From: Gammaproteobacteria bacterium RIFCSPHIGHO2_12_FULL_42_10
GTDB lineage: Bacteria; Pseudomonadota; Gammaproteobacteria; DSM-16500
Direction of reading: 5' to 3'
Length of the DNA stretch: 37,134 nucleotides
NCBI GenBank assembly: GCA_001801625.1
Contig: MGYE01000082.1
Coordinates: 33,536-70,669, forward strand
Shown here: positions 15,886 to 25,217 of the stretch, one piece after another
Layout of the letters: every line of letters starts with the position of its first letter
Position numbering within the stretch: the stretch's first letter is position 1
Position numbers and translations under genes: made by a program
The notes under the pieces: model-generated
Database searches by the model: none
Told to the model about the DNA's origin: nothing
The model's input: the letters and a program-made list of their open reading frames with translations, nothing else

Positions 15886-17012
15886 TGTCCGAACAAGATG
15901 CGGTGGTTTATCTCGCTGATAAAAGAGTATTAGTCTGTCAAAACCAGTGGAATCTGTCCAATCTTCCCAATCTAGAAAATTTGTTACAAAACATTGCATG
16001 GCCAAGCACAGGTACCGTCACAATCGATGGGCAGCAAATTGACGCTATGGATAGTGCAGGCGCATGGCTTTTCTTTTCGATTGAATATACGCTTGCAGCG
16101 CGTGGATTGACCGTGGTGTTGGCGAAACTTTCAGAAGCACAAAGTGCCATGCGTACCTTGATTACACCGAAAGTCATTCAGATGACAGTCGGAGATGCGG
16201 TGCCCAAAGAATGGATACCGTCGTGGCTTACAAAACTTGGGATGCAAACGGTTGATGGTATTTTAGGATTAACGTCCTACCTTGCCTTTATTGGTATGCT
16301 CACTGCTGAGGCGATACGAGTACTTGCTTATCCCAGCAAGTGGCGACTGCGAGAAATAGCCAATATTGTGTATCGCTGTGGTTATCAGGCGCTTCCTATT
16401 ATCGCGATGTTATCTTTCATGATCGGCGTTGTGATCACCTATCAGTTGGGGCTACAATTACGTAATTATGGTGCTAATCGTTACATTGTCGATTTACTAG
16501 GCCTTGCTGTTTTGCGAGAATTCGGACCTTTGATTACCGCCATTATGGTTGCGGGACGCACTGGTTCTGCTTTTACGGCACAACTGGGCACAATGAAAAT
16601 TAATCAAGAAATCGATGCATTAAATACCATGGGTGTCACACCCGCTGAATTATTATTATTGCCACGTATCATTGGTCTTTTTATTGCGTTACCGCTTTTA
16701 ACTTTTTGGGCGGATATTTTTGGTCTTTTAGGCGGCATGATGATGTCAAATAATATGCTGCAAGTCACGTGGCATGATTTTTTGCACCGTTTTCCTCGCG
16801 TCATTCCATTGAAGACGTTATTTATTGGTTTGGGTAAAGCCCCTTTATTTGCATTAGTGATTGCAAGTGTGGGTTGTTTTCAGGGGATGAAAGTTAAAGA
16901 CAATACGAATCAGATTGGATTAAATACAACGCGCAGTGTTGTCTTGTCGATTTTTTTCATTATTGTGATTGATGCTGTTTTATCGATCCTCTTTAGTAAA
17001 CTAAAATTATGA
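15885..17012 (+). CDS. MlaE-family ABC permease with N-terminal STAS domain
   Basis: The membrane subunit of an MCE-type phospholipid ABC transporter. Residues 1 to about 100 form a STAS domain (VTIDGQQIDAMDSAGAWLFF), the counterpart of the separate MlaB. The MlaE permease domain fills about 125-375, with the signature EFGPLITAIMVAGRTGSAFTA and the EIDALNTMGV coupling-helix region. At 375 aa the fused form is longer than E. coli MlaE (260). The following ATPase, MCE and lipoprotein genes complete the system. It overlaps adk by 1 bp and the ATPase gene by 4 bp. Confidence 0.93.
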   Translation: MSEQDAVVYLADKRVLVCQNQWNLSNLPNLENLLQNIAWPSTGTVTIDGQQIDAMDSAGAWLFFSIEYTLAARGLTVVLAKLSEAQSAMRTLITPKVIQMTVGDAVPKEWIPSWLTKLGMQTVDGILGLTSYLAFIGMLTAEAIRVLAYPSKWRLREIANIVYRCGYQALPIIAMLSFMIGVVITYQLGLQLRNYGANRYIVDLLGLAVLREFGPLITAIMVAGRTGSAFTAQLGTMKINQEIDALNTMGVTPAELLLLPRIIGLFIALPLLTFWADIFGLLGGMMMSNNMLQVTWHDFLHRFPRVIPLKTLFIGLGKAPLFALVIASVGCFQGMKVKDNTNQIGLNTTRSVVLSIFFIIVIDAVLSILFSKLKL

Positions 17013-17776
17013 CGCCTATCATTGATGTCAGCCATTTGAAAATTAAGAAAGGTGGCCATTGGGTACATAATGACCTTAATCTCACTGTGAATCGTGGAGA
17101 AATATTAGGTATTGTGGGGGGGAGTGGTTGCGGTAAAACAACTTTGTTGCGTGCGATGATTGCGCTCACGAAACCAGATTCTGGTACGATTTCTATTTTT
17201 AATGAAAATCTATTTAAAGTGTCTGCAGAAAAATTATTAGCTGTGCAGTGCAGATTTGGCGTTTTATTTCAAGAAAATGCTTTATTTAGCTCGCTTAACT
17301 TATTGGAAAATATATCATTTCCTCTGTGTGAGCATACTTTGCTTGATAAACAATCGATTGAGCGATTGGCTTTATTGAAAATTGTGATGACAGGACTTCT
17401 GCCAAAGACGGCAGCGCAATATCCCGCTGAATTAAGTGGCGGAATGTTGCGGCGCGCAGGACTTGCAAGAGCGCTTGCATTGGACCCAGAATTACTATTT
17501 TTAGATGAACCGACAGCGGGTCTTGATCCGGTTACCGCAACAGGTTTTGATGAGTTATTATTAACGTTAAAGCATTCAATGAATTTAACAGTTGTGATTG
17601 TGACGCATGATCTTGACACGTTATGGACCATTACAGATCGCGTTGCTTTTCTGGGAGAAGGAAGGGTGTTATGTGTGGATAAGATGTCACAGTTAGTGAC
17701 TCATCCCCATCCTTTAATTCAAGTTTTTTTTAGCGGCCCACGAGGTAGACGAGCAGAAGATGGACAAAAACATTAA
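17009..17776 (+). CDS. MlaF-type ABC transporter ATP-binding protein
   Basis: The ATPase of the MCE transporter. The Walker A motif GGSGCGKTTLL is at about residues 37-47. The Q-loop FQENALF, ABC signature LSGGMLRRAGLARALAL, Walker B LLFLDEPTAGLDP and H-loop VTHD are all intact. The signature variant LSGGM and the AGLDPVTATGFDELL segment are typical of MlaF/Ttg2A proteins. The length is 255 aa (E. coli MlaF 269). It overlaps the permease by 4 bp and the MCE gene by 17 bp, so the three products are probably made together. Confidence 0.93.
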   Translation: MTPIIDVSHLKIKKGGHWVHNDLNLTVNRGEILGIVGGSGCGKTTLLRAMIALTKPDSGTISIFNENLFKVSAEKLLAVQCRFGVLFQENALFSSLNLLENISFPLCEHTLLDKQSIERLALLKIVMTGLLPKTAAQYPAELSGGMLRRAGLARALALDPELLFLDEPTAGLDPVTATGFDELLLTLKHSMNLTVVIVTHDLDTLWTITDRVAFLGEGRVLCVDKMSQLVTHPHPLIQVFFSGPRGRRAEDGQKH

Positions 17777-18488
17777 TTACACATTAGTGGGTGCATTCAT
17801 GATTGTGCTGATTTCGGCTATCGTGCTCGCCATTATTTGGCTTTCATCGGGTCTCAGCTTAACTCATTTTAAAACTTATATCATTTATATGCAGGAATCT
17901 GTTTCTGGATTAAGCATTGATTCACCGATTGAATTTAATGGTGTCGATGTTGGCACGGTGAGCGATATCGAGCTTGATGCGCTTAATCCGAAGCGTGTGA
18001 AAGTAGAGCTCAATATTCATAGTTCAACGCCTGTGACGCAAGGCACCGTTGCGACTTTAAATACCCGTGGTTTTACGGGGATCACTTATGTTGCATTAAA
18101 AGATGTGAGTCTTGATTTGCGCCCACTGGTGACGCCTAAAGGCGAGCTTTATCCTGTAATCAAGACGGGACCTTCTTTATTTTTGCGTATTGATACGGCG
18201 CTACAACAGTTATCATCTAATTTGCACGATGTGACGCAATCTATTCAATTGGTATTGGATAAAGAAAATCAGCTCGCTATTAAAAAGATTCTTAATAATA
18301 TGCAAAGTATTACAGCAACATGGGCTAGCAATGATAATCAAATTTTACCCATGGCGTATCGTGCACTTTCTAATTTTAACGAAGCATCACGTAATTTGGC
18401 AGGCGTATCGGCTGAATTACAACAAAACCCATCCATGCTAATTCGTGGAAAAACGGCAGCACCTTTAGGGCCCGGAGAAACAAGATGA
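17760..18488 (+). CDS. MCE/MlaD-domain substrate-binding protein
   Basis: A single-pass inner-membrane protein with a periplasmic MCE domain, the lipid-binding part of the transporter. The anchor helix is at about residues 8-30 (LVGAFMIVLISAIVLAIIWL). The MCE domain at about 38-118 contains VSGLSIDSPIEFNGVDVGTV and the LNTRGFTGITYVAL motif. A helical C-terminal segment of about 100 residues follows and probably contributes to the central channel. The length is 242 aa (E. coli MlaD 183). It overlaps the ATPase gene by 17 bp and the lipoprotein gene by 4 bp. Confidence 0.92.
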   Translation: MDKNINYTLVGAFMIVLISAIVLAIIWLSSGLSLTHFKTYIIYMQESVSGLSIDSPIEFNGVDVGTVSDIELDALNPKRVKVELNIHSSTPVTQGTVATLNTRGFTGITYVALKDVSLDLRPLVTPKGELYPVIKTGPSLFLRIDTALQQLSSNLHDVTQSIQLVLDKENQLAIKKILNNMQSITATWASNDNQILPMAYRALSNFNEASRNLAGVSAELQQNPSMLIRGKTAAPLGPGETR

Positions 18489-19081
18489 AGCATTGTATTT
18501 TAGCCTGTGTTTTGGCAGTGACCATTTTACTGGCGGGTTGTTTTTCGCCTGTTTCAAGTGTGCCACATACCCTTTGTCTGCTAGATACTGTACCTACCCA
18601 TCTTGCAAGGCGCCATACTCAACCTGTGGCATTGCTTGTCATGCAGCCTGATACCGTGCCGCTTTATGATACCACCCAAATCATTTACACTGATCGAGCG
18701 CATGAAATTGGGTATTTTAGTCGTTATGTGTGGGCGGAGACACCTTCAAAAATGCTACTACCTTTAATTGTGCAAACGTTACAAGCGACACATTATTTTA
18801 GCTCTATTGCGACTGCACCTAGCATCAGCCAATTTAATTACGTACTGAAAGTACAGATACAAAAATTACAACAAAATTTAATTGCAAGGCACCCCATGGT
18901 AGAATTAGCTATTGAAGCGCAATTATATAGTCTTGCAGAAGATAGGATTGTCGCTGCGAAAAGCTGGCACATCACACAACCAATGCGCGCAGTGACACCT
19001 GAAAACGGTGTGATTGCTTTTAATCAAGCAACGAGTCATTGGCTCACGGAGCTTGCGTCATTTGTCACAACATCCGTTTAG
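18485..19081 (+). CDS. ABC-type transport auxiliary lipoprotein (PqiC/YmbA-like)
   Basis: A probable outer-membrane lipoprotein. The signal peptide ends in the lipobox LLAGC with Cys19. The following residues are Phe-Ser, so there is no Asp+2 inner-membrane retention signal. The mature part has the ABC_trans_aux pattern: PVALLVMQPDTVPLYDTTQIIYTDRAHEIGYFSRYVWAETPSKML and a C-terminal helical segment ending TSHWLTEL. In the family this protein links an MCE system to the outer membrane. It overlaps the MCE gene by 4 bp. Homospermidine synthase follows after 14 bp. Confidence 0.87.
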   Translation: MKHCILACVLAVTILLAGCFSPVSSVPHTLCLLDTVPTHLARRHTQPVALLVMQPDTVPLYDTTQIIYTDRAHEIGYFSRYVWAETPSKMLLPLIVQTLQATHYFSSIATAPSISQFNYVLKVQIQKLQQNLIARHPMVELAIEAQLYSLAEDRIVAAKSWHITQPMRAVTPENGVIAFNQATSHWLTELASFVTTSV

Positions 19082-19095
19082 GAGCATGAACTCGT

Positions 19096-20517
19096 ATGCA
19101 GGAAATTCACAAAAAATATCTTAAATTCGACAAAAAAATTGTTATCATTGGATTTGGCAGTATTGGGCAAGCTGTTTTGCCGCTGATTTTTCGCCATTTT
19201 ATTATCACACCTGCACAAGTGACCGTTATCACAAAACATACGAATGGGTTAGCGGTTGCCGATGAATATGGCGTGGCTTGTCAATTGACTGCGCTTACAA
19301 AAGATAATTACCAATCTTTATTGGATCAAAAACTACAGGAAGGTGATTTTCTATTAAATGTGTCGGTTGACGTTTCAAGTGTTGATTTGATTAAATTTTG
19401 TCAGCAAAAAGGCGTGCTTTATTTGGATACTTGTATTGAGCCTTGGGAGGGCGGATATGTTGATCAGACGCTTTCTGCATCGGCGCGTTCAAACTATTCA
19501 TTGCGAGAGGCTGCCTTAAAATTAAAAAAACCAGGCGTTAAACAGCCTACTGCTGTTTTAACACATGGTGCTAATCCCGGCCTCGTTTCACATTTTGTCA
19601 AACAAGCGTTGATTAATATTGCACATGATCTTGGAAAAAACATCACGATTCCTAAAACGAGAGCTGAGTGGGCGAATCTTGCGAATCAATTGCAGATTAA
19701 AACCATTCATATCGCTGAACGTGATACACAAATCGCAGCAAGTTCAAAAAAGCCGAATGAATTTGTGAATACATGGTCAATTGATGGTTTTGTGTCGGAA
19801 GGTTTTCAGCCTGCGGAACTCGGTTGGGGTAGTCATGAACGCCACTTTCCAAGTGATGCCGTTCATCATAACTTTGGTTCGCAGTGCGCGATTTATCTTG
19901 ATCGTCCTGGCGCTTCTACACGTGTACGGACATGGACGCCGCTTGCAAGATCATTTCATGGTTTTTTAATTACACATAGCGAAGCGATTTCTATTTCAGA
20001 TTATTTAACGGTAGCTGATGACAAAGGCGTGCAATATCGTCCGACCGTGCATTACGCTTATCATCCTTGCGAAGATGCGGTTCTTTCAATTCATGAATTA
20101 GCAGGTAGAGAGTGGCAAAAACAAGCGACGCAACGCTTGTTGTCACACGACATCATTGATGGTATGGATGAATTAGGCGTGCTGCTTGCGGGACACGCTA
20201 AAGGTGCGTATTGGTTTGGTTCGCAATTATCCATTCATGAAGCGCGAAAATTGGTGCCTTATAATACGGCGACTAGTTTGCAGGTAGCGATTGGTGTGAT
20301 TGCTGGTATGGTTTGGGCCATCTCGCATCCTTTTAGCGGCATTGTGGAGCCTGAGGAGATTGACCACCAGTATATCATGAATATTACATTACCCTATCTT
20401 GGCTCAGTCGTTGGACATTATACGGACTGGACGCCACTTAAAGAGCGCGGAAAGTTATTTCGTGAAGCAATTGATTATGATGATCCATGGCAGTTTATTA
20501 ATGTGCGTGTGACATGA
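19096..20517 (+). CDS. hss: homospermidine synthase
   Basis: This NAD-dependent enzyme builds sym-homospermidine from putrescine (or putrescine and spermidine). The N-terminal Rossmann motif IIGFGSIGQAVLPL is at about residues 15-28, followed by LLNVSVDVSSVDLIKFC and THGANPGLVSHFVKQAL. Aromatic and acidic residues for polyamine binding lie in the C-terminal half. The 473-residue length fits bacterial Hss (about 470-480). An AGGAG site lies 11 bp before the ATG, a rather long spacing. The stop overlaps the start of the ABC-F gene by 4 bp. The name rests on overall similarity to the family, and saccharopine dehydrogenase-like enzymes share the fold. Confidence 0.88.
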   Translation: MQEIHKKYLKFDKKIVIIGFGSIGQAVLPLIFRHFIITPAQVTVITKHTNGLAVADEYGVACQLTALTKDNYQSLLDQKLQEGDFLLNVSVDVSSVDLIKFCQQKGVLYLDTCIEPWEGGYVDQTLSASARSNYSLREAALKLKKPGVKQPTAVLTHGANPGLVSHFVKQALINIAHDLGKNITIPKTRAEWANLANQLQIKTIHIAERDTQIAASSKKPNEFVNTWSIDGFVSEGFQPAELGWGSHERHFPSDAVHHNFGSQCAIYLDRPGASTRVRTWTPLARSFHGFLITHSEAISISDYLTVADDKGVQYRPTVHYAYHPCEDAVLSIHELAGREWQKQATQRLLSHDIIDGMDELGVLLAGHAKGAYWFGSQLSIHEARKLVPYNTATSLQVAIGVIAGMVWAISHPFSGIVEPEEIDHQYIMNITLPYLGSVVGHYTDWTPLKERGKLFREAIDYDDPWQFINVRVT

Positions 20518-22106
20518 TTCTCATCAACCAACTCCATATGGCCTATGGCCAGAAATTGCTTTTTTTTGACGTCAACCTCGTATTAGCTGATCATGGGCAT
20601 TATGCCTTGGTGGGTGCAAATGGTGCTGGGAAATCGACCTTCTTTAAAGTGGTTACGGGAGAAGAAGAGCCGATTGCGGGCAATATTGCGACTCCAAAAG
20701 ACGCTACGATTGGTTGGTTAAAACAAGATCAATTTCAATATGAAAACACAATCATTACCGATATCGTCTTGCAGGGTAAACAAAAACTTTGGCAGGCGAT
20801 GGTTGCAAAAGAAAAATTACTACAGGGTAGTGAGTGGGATGAAAAAACAGCACATCGTTTTAGCAAACTAGAAGATACGATTGCAGAGCAAGGTGGATAT
20901 AGCGCAGTGCCCTTTGCTGAAAAATTATTGATTGGTCTTGGCATTCAAGCTGAGTATCATCAAAAGCCACTTTCTGCTTTGTCAGGCGGTTTTAAATTGC
21001 GCGTGCTATTAGCGCAAGCACTCTTTCAAGAACCTGATATTTTGTTACTTGATGAGCCAACCAACCATCTTGATATTATGACCATTCATTGGCTAGAAAA
21101 ATATTTAAAAAATGAATTTCGTGGCATGGTTATTTTTATTTCGCACGATGTCGCCTTTATTGACCGACTTGCGGATTATATTTTGGATATCGACTATGGT
21201 GAAATTCGACAATATAGTGGCAATTACAATAAATTTTTAGCTGAAAAAAAGCTGATTGAAGATCAAAAATTACTTGCTAAACAAAGCGCAGAGCAAAAAA
21301 TTGCAGAGATGCAAAAATTTGTTGATCGCTTTAAAGCAGGCACGCGGTCGAGACAAGCTCAATCTCGCGCTAAAATGATCGATAAAATCGAACTGCCAGA
21401 TACTAAAAATAGCTCGCGTGCTTGGCCGCAATTTAACTTTAAGCCGAACCGTCCATCTGGAAAATTAGTTTTGCGCGCGAATGATTTAGGGATGCAATTT
21501 TCAAATAAGCCATTGTTTTCAAAATTACATTTTGAAATTGCACGTGGTGAACGGGTTGCTATTATTGGTGAGAATGGTATTGGTAAATCAACTTTAATTA
21601 AAATTTTGTTGGGGAAATTTCCACAAACAGAAGGGCAGGTGGAGTGGGGTGCTGAAACACATATTAGTTATTTTTCGCAGGACCATCATGATTTACTGCG
21701 AGAGCATCAAAGAGTATTGGATTGGCTTGAAGGTATTGTAAAGCAGGGTAATGAGCAGCTCATTAGAAAAACATTGGGTCAGGTTTTATTTAAGAAAGAA
21801 GATGTTGAAAAAGATATTTTATCATTGAGTGGTGGTGAGGCGGCGCGATTATTATTAGCTAAAATGATTTTAGAGCCAAGCAATGTGTTGGTATTAGATG
21901 AGCCGACTAATCATTTGGATATTGAAGCGACCGAAAGCCTTGCGGATGCTCTGAGAAATTATACAGGCTCATTAATTTTTGTTAGCCATGATCGACACTT
22001 TCTTAGTAAAATAGCGAATCGCGTTTTATACATTTCACATCATCATCAGCTGATTGATTTTAAAGGTAGCTTTGCTGAGTTTGAAGCGTTGTATGAGGAT
22101 AAATAA
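20514..22106 (+). CDS. ybiT: ABC-F family ATPase, YbiT type
   Basis: A cytoplasmic ABC-F protein with two ATPase domains and no membrane part. The family acts on the ribosome as a translation factor. First domain: GANGAGKSTF, signature LSGGFKLRVLLAQALF, and LLLDEPTNHLDI. Between the domains is a helical linker (LAEKKLIEDQKLLAKQSAEQKIAEMQKF) corresponding to the P-site tRNA interaction motif. Second domain: GENGIGKSTL, LSGGEAARLLLAKMI, and LVLDEPTNHLDI. The length of 530 aa equals that of E. coli YbiT. It is coupled to hss and followed by a 12-bp hairpin, so it ends the operon. Confidence 0.93.
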   Translation: MILINQLHMAYGQKLLFFDVNLVLADHGHYALVGANGAGKSTFFKVVTGEEEPIAGNIATPKDATIGWLKQDQFQYENTIITDIVLQGKQKLWQAMVAKEKLLQGSEWDEKTAHRFSKLEDTIAEQGGYSAVPFAEKLLIGLGIQAEYHQKPLSALSGGFKLRVLLAQALFQEPDILLLDEPTNHLDIMTIHWLEKYLKNEFRGMVIFISHDVAFIDRLADYILDIDYGEIRQYSGNYNKFLAEKKLIEDQKLLAKQSAEQKIAEMQKFVDRFKAGTRSRQAQSRAKMIDKIELPDTKNSSRAWPQFNFKPNRPSGKLVLRANDLGMQFSNKPLFSKLHFEIARGERVAIIGENGIGKSTLIKILLGKFPQTEGQVEWGAETHISYFSQDHHDLLREHQRVLDWLEGIVKQGNEQLIRKTLGQVLFKKEDVEKDILSLSGGEAARLLLAKMILEPSNVLVLDEPTNHLDIEATESLADALRNYTGSLIFVSHDRHFLSKIANRVLYISHHHQLIDFKGSFAEFEALYEDK

Positions 22107-22118
22107 CGATAGGCTTTA

Positions 22119-22148
22119 ATATTCCTGTAAATGTGATTACAGGAATAT
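22119..22148 (+). terminator. 12-bp hairpin after ybiT
   Basis: ATATTCCTGTAA and TTACAGGAATAT pair perfectly around ATGTGA, starting 13 bp after the stop. The stem is AT-rich at its base and has no clear T-run, so it may terminate weakly or protect the transcript end. Confidence 0.5.
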
Positions 22149-22186
22149 GCTGATTAATGTAATCGGTTGCTAGGACTGAGCATTAT

Positions 22187-22216
22187 TTGACGTTAGACCG
22201 CAATGCCATTTAGAAT
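22187..22216 (+). promoter_or_regulatory. sigma70-type promoter for the SulP gene
   Basis: TTGACG (22187-22192) and TAGAAT (22211-22216) are 18 bp apart. The predicted start of transcription near 22223 gives a leader of about 38 nt to ATG 22261. This marks the SulP-recombinase pair as a separate unit from the adk-ybiT operon. Confidence 0.55.
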
Positions 22217-22260
22217 AAAATAATGATGTTTTATTAATATAGGTTAGACGATCAATTACG

Positions 22261-23928
22261 ATGCTAGCCATCAAAGATGCCTATTTATCGGGGTTATTTC
22301 GATATTCAAACTGGTGGCGAAATATCACTGCGGGTGTGATTGTTGGTATTGTCGCGCTCCCACTTGCAATGGCCTTTGCGATCGCAACTGGCGTTAAACC
22401 TGAGCAAGGTTTGTATACGGCGATTAGCGCTTCATTGCTAGTGGGTATTTTTGGCGGTAGCCGAGTACAAATCGCAGGCCCCACTGGCGCATTTATCGTT
22501 ATTTTAGCCAATATTACTGCACATTACGGCATCAATGGATTGCAAATCTCTACGTTATTGGCGGGATTTATATTAATTTTAATGGGCACTGTTAAATTAG
22601 GAAGTGTCATTAAATTCATTCCTGATCCCGTTATTATTGGATTTACAACAGGCATTGGGTTGATTATTTTTGTTGGTGAGTGGAAAGATTTCTTTGGGCT
22701 GCCATTGCATCTTCCCTTAGAGATGCATTTTCATCAAAAATGCTATCTATTGCTAAAATCGCTCCCCCAGCTAGATTGGCAAACAACAAGCCTTGCGGCT
22801 CTTAGTTTGGCCCTGCTCGTACTGACACCCAAATTAATTAAACGACTACCTGGCCCCTTAGTTGTCCTGATGATGGCAACATCTATACAAACCATCTTTA
22901 AGTTTGACCATGTTGCAACATTAGGTAATACTTTTGGTAAATTTTCAAGTCAATTACCCTCTTTCCATCTACCTTCATTTTCATTAAATAATGTGATTGA
23001 GTTAATCATGCCAGCCTTTACCATTGCTCTATTGGGTGCAATTGAATCGCTCTTATCTGCAACAGCAGCAGATAGCATGATAAGAGTTCGGCATTACCCT
23101 AACCAAGAATTGATTGGTCAAGGGATTGCAAATATTGTTTCACCGCTTTTTGGTGGATTTGCGGCGACAGGTGCTATTGCAAGAACGGCAACCAATATTC
23201 GCAGTGGTGGAAATAGCCCTATCGCTGCTATTGTGCATGCCCTGTTTTTGTTGCTAGTCATTCTATTATTATCCCCTTTAGCAACAAATATCCCTTTATG
23301 CGCATTGGCTGCCATTCTATTTATGGTTGCATACAATATGAGTGATGTGCCGCATTTCATCCGCACCATCAAAAATGCGCCTGCTTATGATGTTTTCGTA
23401 ATGTTAGCCACTTTTGTATTGACCGTTTTCGTTAACTTAGTGGTCGCAGTGAATGTGGGCGTTATTTTAGCAATGTTATTTTTTATCAGTCGTATGCATC
23501 AATTGGTGCATGTAGAATTACAACATGGCGAACAGCTTTCTCATGAATTGAATAGTAATGAATTGTCATTATTATCGAATGACATACTAATTTATTCAAT
23601 CCAAGGTCCTTTTTTCTTTGGCGTTGCAGAAAAAATTGAGCACGCGCTTTCCGTGACGCACAATGACCCCAAAATTATCATTTTTAGATTGAAAGATGTG
23701 CCTTTTATGGATATGACTGGACTTGAGACATTTTATGAAATTATTAGTGAATATTGTAAACGTGATGTTAGAGTGTATCTCTGTGAGGCAAATACTCGCA
23801 TTACACAGAAATTAATAGGCCTTCATATTTTGCCGATGATAGAGAATAATAACATTTTTAAAACATTGTCAGAAACCATACAAATGATCGCTTTGGAAAA
23901 CAATAAATTACAAGTTGAATGCGTATAA
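22261..23928 (+). CDS. SulP/SLC26 family anion transporter
   Basis: An inner-membrane anion transporter (sulfate, bicarbonate or dicarboxylate; the substrate cannot be read from sequence). The family motif is near the N-terminus: VGIVALPLAMAFAIATGVKPEQGLYTAI, then GSRVQIAGPTGAFIVIL at about residues 62-80. About a dozen hydrophobic helices follow up to about 420. A cytoplasmic STAS domain fills about 430-550 (LIYSIQGPFFFGVAEKIEH...FRLKDVPFMDMTGLETFYEI). The length of 555 aa is typical. It has its own promoter. Its stop overlaps the downstream recombinase start by one base. Confidence 0.93.
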   Translation: MLAIKDAYLSGLFRYSNWWRNITAGVIVGIVALPLAMAFAIATGVKPEQGLYTAISASLLVGIFGGSRVQIAGPTGAFIVILANITAHYGINGLQISTLLAGFILILMGTVKLGSVIKFIPDPVIIGFTTGIGLIIFVGEWKDFFGLPLHLPLEMHFHQKCYLLLKSLPQLDWQTTSLAALSLALLVLTPKLIKRLPGPLVVLMMATSIQTIFKFDHVATLGNTFGKFSSQLPSFHLPSFSLNNVIELIMPAFTIALLGAIESLLSATAADSMIRVRHYPNQELIGQGIANIVSPLFGGFAATGAIARTATNIRSGGNSPIAAIVHALFLLLVILLLSPLATNIPLCALAAILFMVAYNMSDVPHFIRTIKNAPAYDVFVMLATFVLTVFVNLVVAVNVGVILAMLFFISRMHQLVHVELQHGEQLSHELNSNELSLLSNDILIYSIQGPFFFGVAEKIEHALSVTHNDPKIIIFRLKDVPFMDMTGLETFYEIISEYCKRDVRVYLCEANTRITQKLIGLHILPMIENNNIFKTLSETIQMIALENNKLQVECV

Positions 23929-25217
23929 TGGATAACACAATAAAAGCTAAGCCCTACCCTCTTTTTGACACGCTAGAGCAATTGCAGGAACAATACAAGC
24001 AGTGCCAAGCAAATGACTCAAAACAAATTATCGCAGTTTGGCTAAACCAATGTTTTGCCGGCGCAGATTTTGAATTGCCCCATTATGCTCATCGGGATTA
24101 TCTGCATGTTTTAAATTTTCTCTATAGTTATCGGGGAAGCGTAGATACTTTTAATGCTTATCGTCGCGAATTAGAGCGAATGATTCAGTGGGGTTGGCTG
24201 ATTCAAGATCAATCCATCTTAAAACTCAAAAGAGCTGAGATTGAAACGTTTATTGAATTTTGTCGCAATCCACATCAGCGCTGGATTGGCATTAAAACAG
24301 TTTCTCGATTTATAGATAAAAATGGACAACGTCATGTTAATCCACTGTGGCGTCCTTTTGTTGTCAAGGTTTCTAAAAAATTATTTCAAGATGGCGAGCG
24401 TGCGGAAAAAATTGATTTTCAATTATCAGCGACAGGCATTAAACAAACATTTGCAATTTTGGGTAGTTTTTACAATTATTTAATTCAGGAAGAGATTACT
24501 GAAATTAATCCCGTTTTACAAATTAGGCAAAAAAGTAAATTTATTCGCAAAACACAGAGTACGCCTATGGTGAGGCGATTGTCTGATATTCAGTGGAAAG
24601 CGGTGATAGAAACAGCCGTTATATTAGCTGAGGAAAATCCCGCTCAACATGAGCGTACCTTATTTATTATGAATGCACTGTACGGTATGTATCTTCGCGT
24701 TTCGGAGCTCACTGCTACGAAACGCTGGATCCCAACAATGCGCGATTTTTTTAGAGATGCAAATGGGGATTGGTGGTTTAAAACAGTTGGAAAAGGCAAT
24801 AAATTGAGGCAAATCGCAGTCAGCGAAGCGATGTTACTAGCACTTAAACGTTGGAGGAAACATTTAAATCTCACGCCCCTACCCTCGCTTGATGAGCAAA
24901 CCGCTCTTATTCCAAAAATAATTGGCAAAGGCCCTATTGAAAGTACACGCGCTATTCGCAATATCGTGCAAATATGTTTCGATAAAGCGGTTGAAAGTCT
25001 CATAGCTGACAATAAAAATGAAGAAGCGGATTTATTACGTTCCGCGACAGTACACTGGTTGCGACATACGGGTATTTCAGATGATGTAAAAATTAGACCT
25101 CGAGAACATGTTCGCGATGATGCAGGTCACAGCTCGAGCGCTATTACAGATAGATATATTGATGTGGAATTACGTGAACGTGCAAAATCGGCTGCTAAGA
25201 AAAAGATCAAGCAATAA
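23928..25217 (+). CDS. tyrosine recombinase / site-specific integrase
   Basis: A full-length phage-integrase-family enzyme. The N-terminal 200 residues form a SAM-like core-binding region (HRDYLHVLNFLYSYRGSVDTF). The catalytic domain has R257 in YGMYLRVSEL, a Lys in the GKGNKLRQIAV hairpin, H376-x-x-R379 in HWLRH, H401 in AGHSS, and Y410 in DRYIDV (numbering from ATG 23928). All catalytic residues are present, so it is probably active. The ORF track begins at ATG 23919, three codons earlier. ATG 23928 overlaps the SulP stop (TAATG) and is equally likely. No phage genes accompany it; a hairpin-rich block and a HigBA module follow. Confidence 0.9.
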   Translation: MDNTIKAKPYPLFDTLEQLQEQYKQCQANDSKQIIAVWLNQCFAGADFELPHYAHRDYLHVLNFLYSYRGSVDTFNAYRRELERMIQWGWLIQDQSILKLKRAEIETFIEFCRNPHQRWIGIKTVSRFIDKNGQRHVNPLWRPFVVKVSKKLFQDGERAEKIDFQLSATGIKQTFAILGSFYNYLIQEEITEINPVLQIRQKSKFIRKTQSTPMVRRLSDIQWKAVIETAVILAEENPAQHERTLFIMNALYGMYLRVSELTATKRWIPTMRDFFRDANGDWWFKTVGKGNKLRQIAVSEAMLLALKRWRKHLNLTPLPSLDEQTALIPKIIGKGPIESTRAIRNIVQICFDKAVESLIADNKNEEADLLRSATVHWLRHTGISDDVKIRPREHVRDDAGHSSSAITDRYIDVELRERAKSAAKKKIKQ

